Shown: in pieces, positions 61,950 to 64,000 of the stretch | Layout of the letters: each line of letters begins with the position of its first letter | Numbering within the stretch: position 1 is the first letter of the stretch | Assembly (NCBI GenBank): GCA_020432045.1 | Contig: JAGQHB010000056.1 | Location: forward strand, 60,962-124,961 | DNA length: 64,000 bases | From: Dehalococcoidia bacterium | GTDB taxonomy: Bacteria > Chloroflexota > Dehalococcoidia > Tepidiformales > Tepidiformaceae | Reading direction: 5' to 3' | The notes under the pieces: generated by a model | What the model saw: only the letters and a program-made list of their open reading frames with translations | What the model was told of the DNA's origin: nothing | Databases searched by the model: none | Translations under genes and position numbers: made by a program

Positions 61950-62867
61950 TCAGGCGAGGGCGCGTTTGAGGTGATCGGAAGCAATGCGAACGGCGGCGAG
62001 GCCGTCGTCGATAGCACCGTTGGCAAAGAAGGCGTGGATCTGGCCGTTGAAACGGATGGCCGTGACAGGTACGCCAGCTTCACTGAGAGCGCCGGCATAG
62101 GCCTCACCTTCGTCTCGTAGGGGGTCGTACTGGGCGGTGATGACGAGAGCGCGAGGGAGCCCGGAAAGGTCCTTCGCGCGGGCGGGGGAGGCTTTCGGGT
62201 CTGCGCCTTCGGCCGGGCTTGAAAGGTAATGGCCCCAGAACCACTCCATGGACTCGCGCGTGAGCAGGTAGCCGTCAGCGTTGTCGCGGTAGGAGGCGGT
62301 GTTCGAGGCGTAATCGGTGACCGGGTAGACGAGGAGCTGGAAGGTGATCGCGGGAGCGCCGGCAGCCTTCGCCAGCTGGGCAACAACCGCGGCGAGGTTA
62401 CCACCAGCGCTGTCGCCACCGACGGCGATACGGGCCGGGTCGACGCCGATGGATGCGGCGTTCCCGGCAACCCATTTCGTGGCAGCGAAGGAATCGGCGG
62501 CGGCGGCGGGGAACTTCGCTTCCGGCGCGAGCCGGTAGTCCACCGACACAACAACGACACCGGCGGCGTTCGCCATCATGCGACAGCCGAAATCGGCTCC
62601 GTCGAGGTTTCCGATGACCCATCCACCACCGTGAAACCAGACAAGCGCGCCCTTTGGGCCGGGACCACCGGGATCGTAGATGCGGACCGGGATTTCGCCC
62701 CCCGGGCCTGGAATCGTACGGTCGACGACAGAGGCGACGGGCTCGCCTTCAGGACGCGGAAATCCAGCCAGCTGATCGCGAACGGCCTGGGCGCTCGGGC
62801 CGGTGAGCGTGATCCCGAACTGGCTGAAGACATCAATGACTGCCTTGGCCTGGGGGTTGAGGGTCAT
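61950..62867 (-). CDS. HSL-family alpha/beta hydrolase (acetyl esterase-like)
   Basis: A 305-aa hormone-sensitive-lipase-type esterase. The oxyanion motif [12 protein letters not shown], nucleophile [13 protein letters not shown], Asp in [25 protein letters not shown] and His in NGQIHAFF are intact. Acts on short-chain esters. Ends 29 nt downstream of the LLM gene, so they probably share a message. Confidence 0.9.
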   Translation of the reverse strand: MTLNPQAKAVIDVFSQFGITLTGPSAQAVRDQLAGFPRPEGEPVASVVDRTIPGPGGEIPVRIYDPGGPGPKGALVWFHGGGWVIGNLDGADFGCRMMANAAGVVVVSVDYRLAPEAKFPAAAADSFAATKWVAGNAASIGVDPARIAVGGDSAGGNLAAVVAQLAKAAGAPAITFQLLVYPVTDYASNTASYRDNADGYLLTRESMEWFWGHYLSSPAEGADPKASPARAKDLSGLPRALVITAQYDPLRDEGEAYAGALSEAGVPVTAIRFNGQIHAFFANGAIDDGLAAVRIASDHLKRALA

Positions 62868-62896
62868 GAATGGCAGGTTCCTTTCCGTGAGCGGGG

Positions 62897-63919
62897 TTAG
62901 CTGACCAGGGTCCCGAGCGTGCGCTCGAGCGTCTTCAGGTCGGGGGCAGCGGGGAGGCCGATGATCGGGAGGTCGACGCCAAGCTGGCGGCGTTCTTCGA
63001 TCCCAGCGGCGACTGTCTCGATGTCGCCATAAATTGCGGTCTCGTCGAGGAGGCGGTCGCCCATCGCGGCCATCAGGGCGTCATTCGTCTGGAAGGGGGC
63101 GGGCTTGTGCTCTTCGCCTGCCTTCCGCATAGCAGCAACCTCGTCGGCGAAGCCGTTTCGGGTGAGCATCCGATGATAGAAATCACCCATGTTGGTGACG
63201 TACCAGGAGACCGGTCCCGCAGCCATACGCCTGGCCTTGGCGAGGTCGGGTTCGATCACCGTGGTGAGGGAGGCGACGCACTCGACGGTCAGGGGATCGC
63301 GGCCAGCAGCCTTTGCCGATTCGCGGACCTGGGCGAGACCCTCACGGTACTTCGACTTGGGCCAGTAGATTGGCATCCAGCCATCGGCGACTTCGCCAAG
63401 GACTTCCATCGAGCGGGGGGAGATGGAGGCGATGTAGATCGGGATATGGTCCCGAACCGGGTTGAAGAGGAGCTTGAAGCCGCGCTGAAGCTTGAAGACT
63501 TCGCCTTCGTAGAAGACCTTCTCACCGGCGATAATCATATTGATGATCTCGCAGTACTCCTTCGTCCGCTGGATGGGCTTTTCGAAGGGCTCACCGTGCC
63601 AGTGCTCGATGACGCGGGCGCCGGAGGTCCCAAGGCCGATGATTGCGCGGCCGCCTGAGATCTCGTCGAGCGTGGCATAGGTCATGGCGAGAACGCCCGG
63701 CGAGCGGCCGTAGACGGGGGCGATGCCGGTGCCAAGCTTGATCTTTGAGGTCTGAAGAGCGACCTGGGTTAGGAGCGAGAACTGGTCGCGGCCCCAGGTT
63801 TCGGCAGTGAAGATTGCCTCGACGCCGACCTCTTCAGCAACCTTGATGCGCTCGATGAGCGCTTTGTTTTGTTCGGGGGTGCCGTTGAATCCAACAGAAA
63901 CTGCGAGCCGACGAGCCAT
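62897..63919 (-). CDS. LLM class flavin/F420-dependent oxidoreductase
   Basis: A 340-aa luciferase-like monooxygenase fold: [67 protein letters not shown] and [23 protein letters not shown], the usual F420 or FMN-site layout. Longer than the 283-aa relative at 54.9 kb. GGAGG precedes the ATG at 63919 and TAGATT lies further upstream. Followed by an esterase gene; the pair may degrade a natural substrate, by inference. Confidence 0.88.
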   Translation of the reverse strand: MARRLAVSVGFNGTPEQNKALIERIKVAEEVGVEAIFTAETWGRDQFSLLTQVALQTSKIKLGTGIAPVYGRSPGVLAMTYATLDEISGGRAIIGLGTSGARVIEHWHGEPFEKPIQRTKEYCEIINMIIAGEKVFYEGEVFKLQRGFKLLFNPVRDHIPIYIASISPRSMEVLGEVADGWMPIYWPKSKYREGLAQVRESAKAAGRDPLTVECVASLTTVIEPDLAKARRMAAGPVSWYVTNMGDFYHRMLTRNGFADEVAAMRKAGEEHKPAPFQTNDALMAAMGDRLLDETAIYGDIETVAAGIEERRQLGVDLPIIGLPAAPDLKTLERTLGTLVS

Positions 63920-64000
63920 GGTGCCTCCGGGCGAAAAACTCTTTGCGCGGGGAATCTAGCACAGATGGGGCGAGGAAGCCGGGAAGGGCTCAAGCGGCGC
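63920..64000. promoter_or_regulatory. Promoter region of the LLM gene at the window end
   Basis: 81 nt upstream of the minus-strand LLM gene. It holds GGAGG and, further out, TAGATT on the minus strand. The next gene, if any, is beyond the window. Confidence 0.35.

Noticed and set aside
1..64000. Integrated phage, transposase, toxin-antitoxin, restriction or other defence island
   Set aside because: No integrase, transposase, phage structural, nuclease-type defence gene or compositional break was seen.

Overview
This 64 kb window is gene-dense, GC-rich bacterial chromosome: 70 protein genes, one tRNA and almost no spare DNA. It looks like core housekeeping sequence, with no phage, insertion sequence, CRISPR array or toxin/defence island that I could recognise. 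The gene mix points to a free-living aerobic bacterium, most likely a Chloroflexota lineage (Dehalococcoidia/Tepidiforma-like). The clues are an R3H/AAA ATPase beside tmk, single-domain F420-type luciferase-like oxidoreductases, a DnaD/DnaC-type primosome and many apparently leaderless mRNAs. That placement is inference from gene content, not from a phylogenetic marker.

Layout. 1-12.6 kb: a VWA protein, a VOC protein, two MFS exporters, purM with a DUF4097-like partner, then fabF, a PPOX protein, a BKACE enzyme, a small HExxH protein, and a MarR-CLC antiporter operon. 12.6-16.8 kb (minus): a tightly overlapped operon pdxT(+DUF2087)-acetyltransferase-R3H/AAA ATPase-tmk. 17-21.3 kb (minus): a minimal GntR regulator, aroF with a 69-aa follower, a thioredoxin/TPR chaperone, and a MidA-type methyltransferase with a peroxiredoxin. 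21.4-31.9 kb (plus): MarR, a histidine phosphatase, a ModE-like regulator, aspS, a peptide ABC importer lacking its ATPases, then tig-clpP-clpX with a terminator. 32-38.8 kb: trkH-trkA, a UbiA-type prenyltransferase, tlyA-nadK-recN, RidA. 38.9-45.1 kb: a molybdopterin oxidoreductase, lspA-rluD-gltX-tRNA-Gln, iscU, comFC, moaD-moaE-nudix. 45.1-50.6 kb (minus): a membrane protein, then a replication operon rplI-dnaB-dnaD-like-double dnaC-like-DinB. 50.8-63.9 kb: hydrolases, an FmdB protein, a lipoprotein, a cyclase, an MFS exporter, two LLM oxidoreductases, leuB, DinB, citrate synthase, a HAD phosphatase, a HpcH/HpaI lyase, a nitroreductase, a YCII protein and an esterase.

Two features run through the window. 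First, about fifteen genes have a TANNNT hexamer ending 6-9 nt before the start codon, as expected for leaderless transcripts; this also decides several starts (fabF, modE-like, lspA, moaD, leuB, fmdB). Second, genes are packed by ATGA/GTGA overlaps within operons and by shared CTAG double stops between convergent genes (four cases). The only gene-free stretch over 300 bp, 57391-57747, is a 145-bp tandem repeat with hairpins; a diverged relative lies at 53417-53551.

Most interesting items: the helicase-loader protein with two DnaC-like ATPase domains in a primosome operon, the PdxT-DUF2087 fusion, the dispersed hairpin repeat, and the leaderless promoter architecture.
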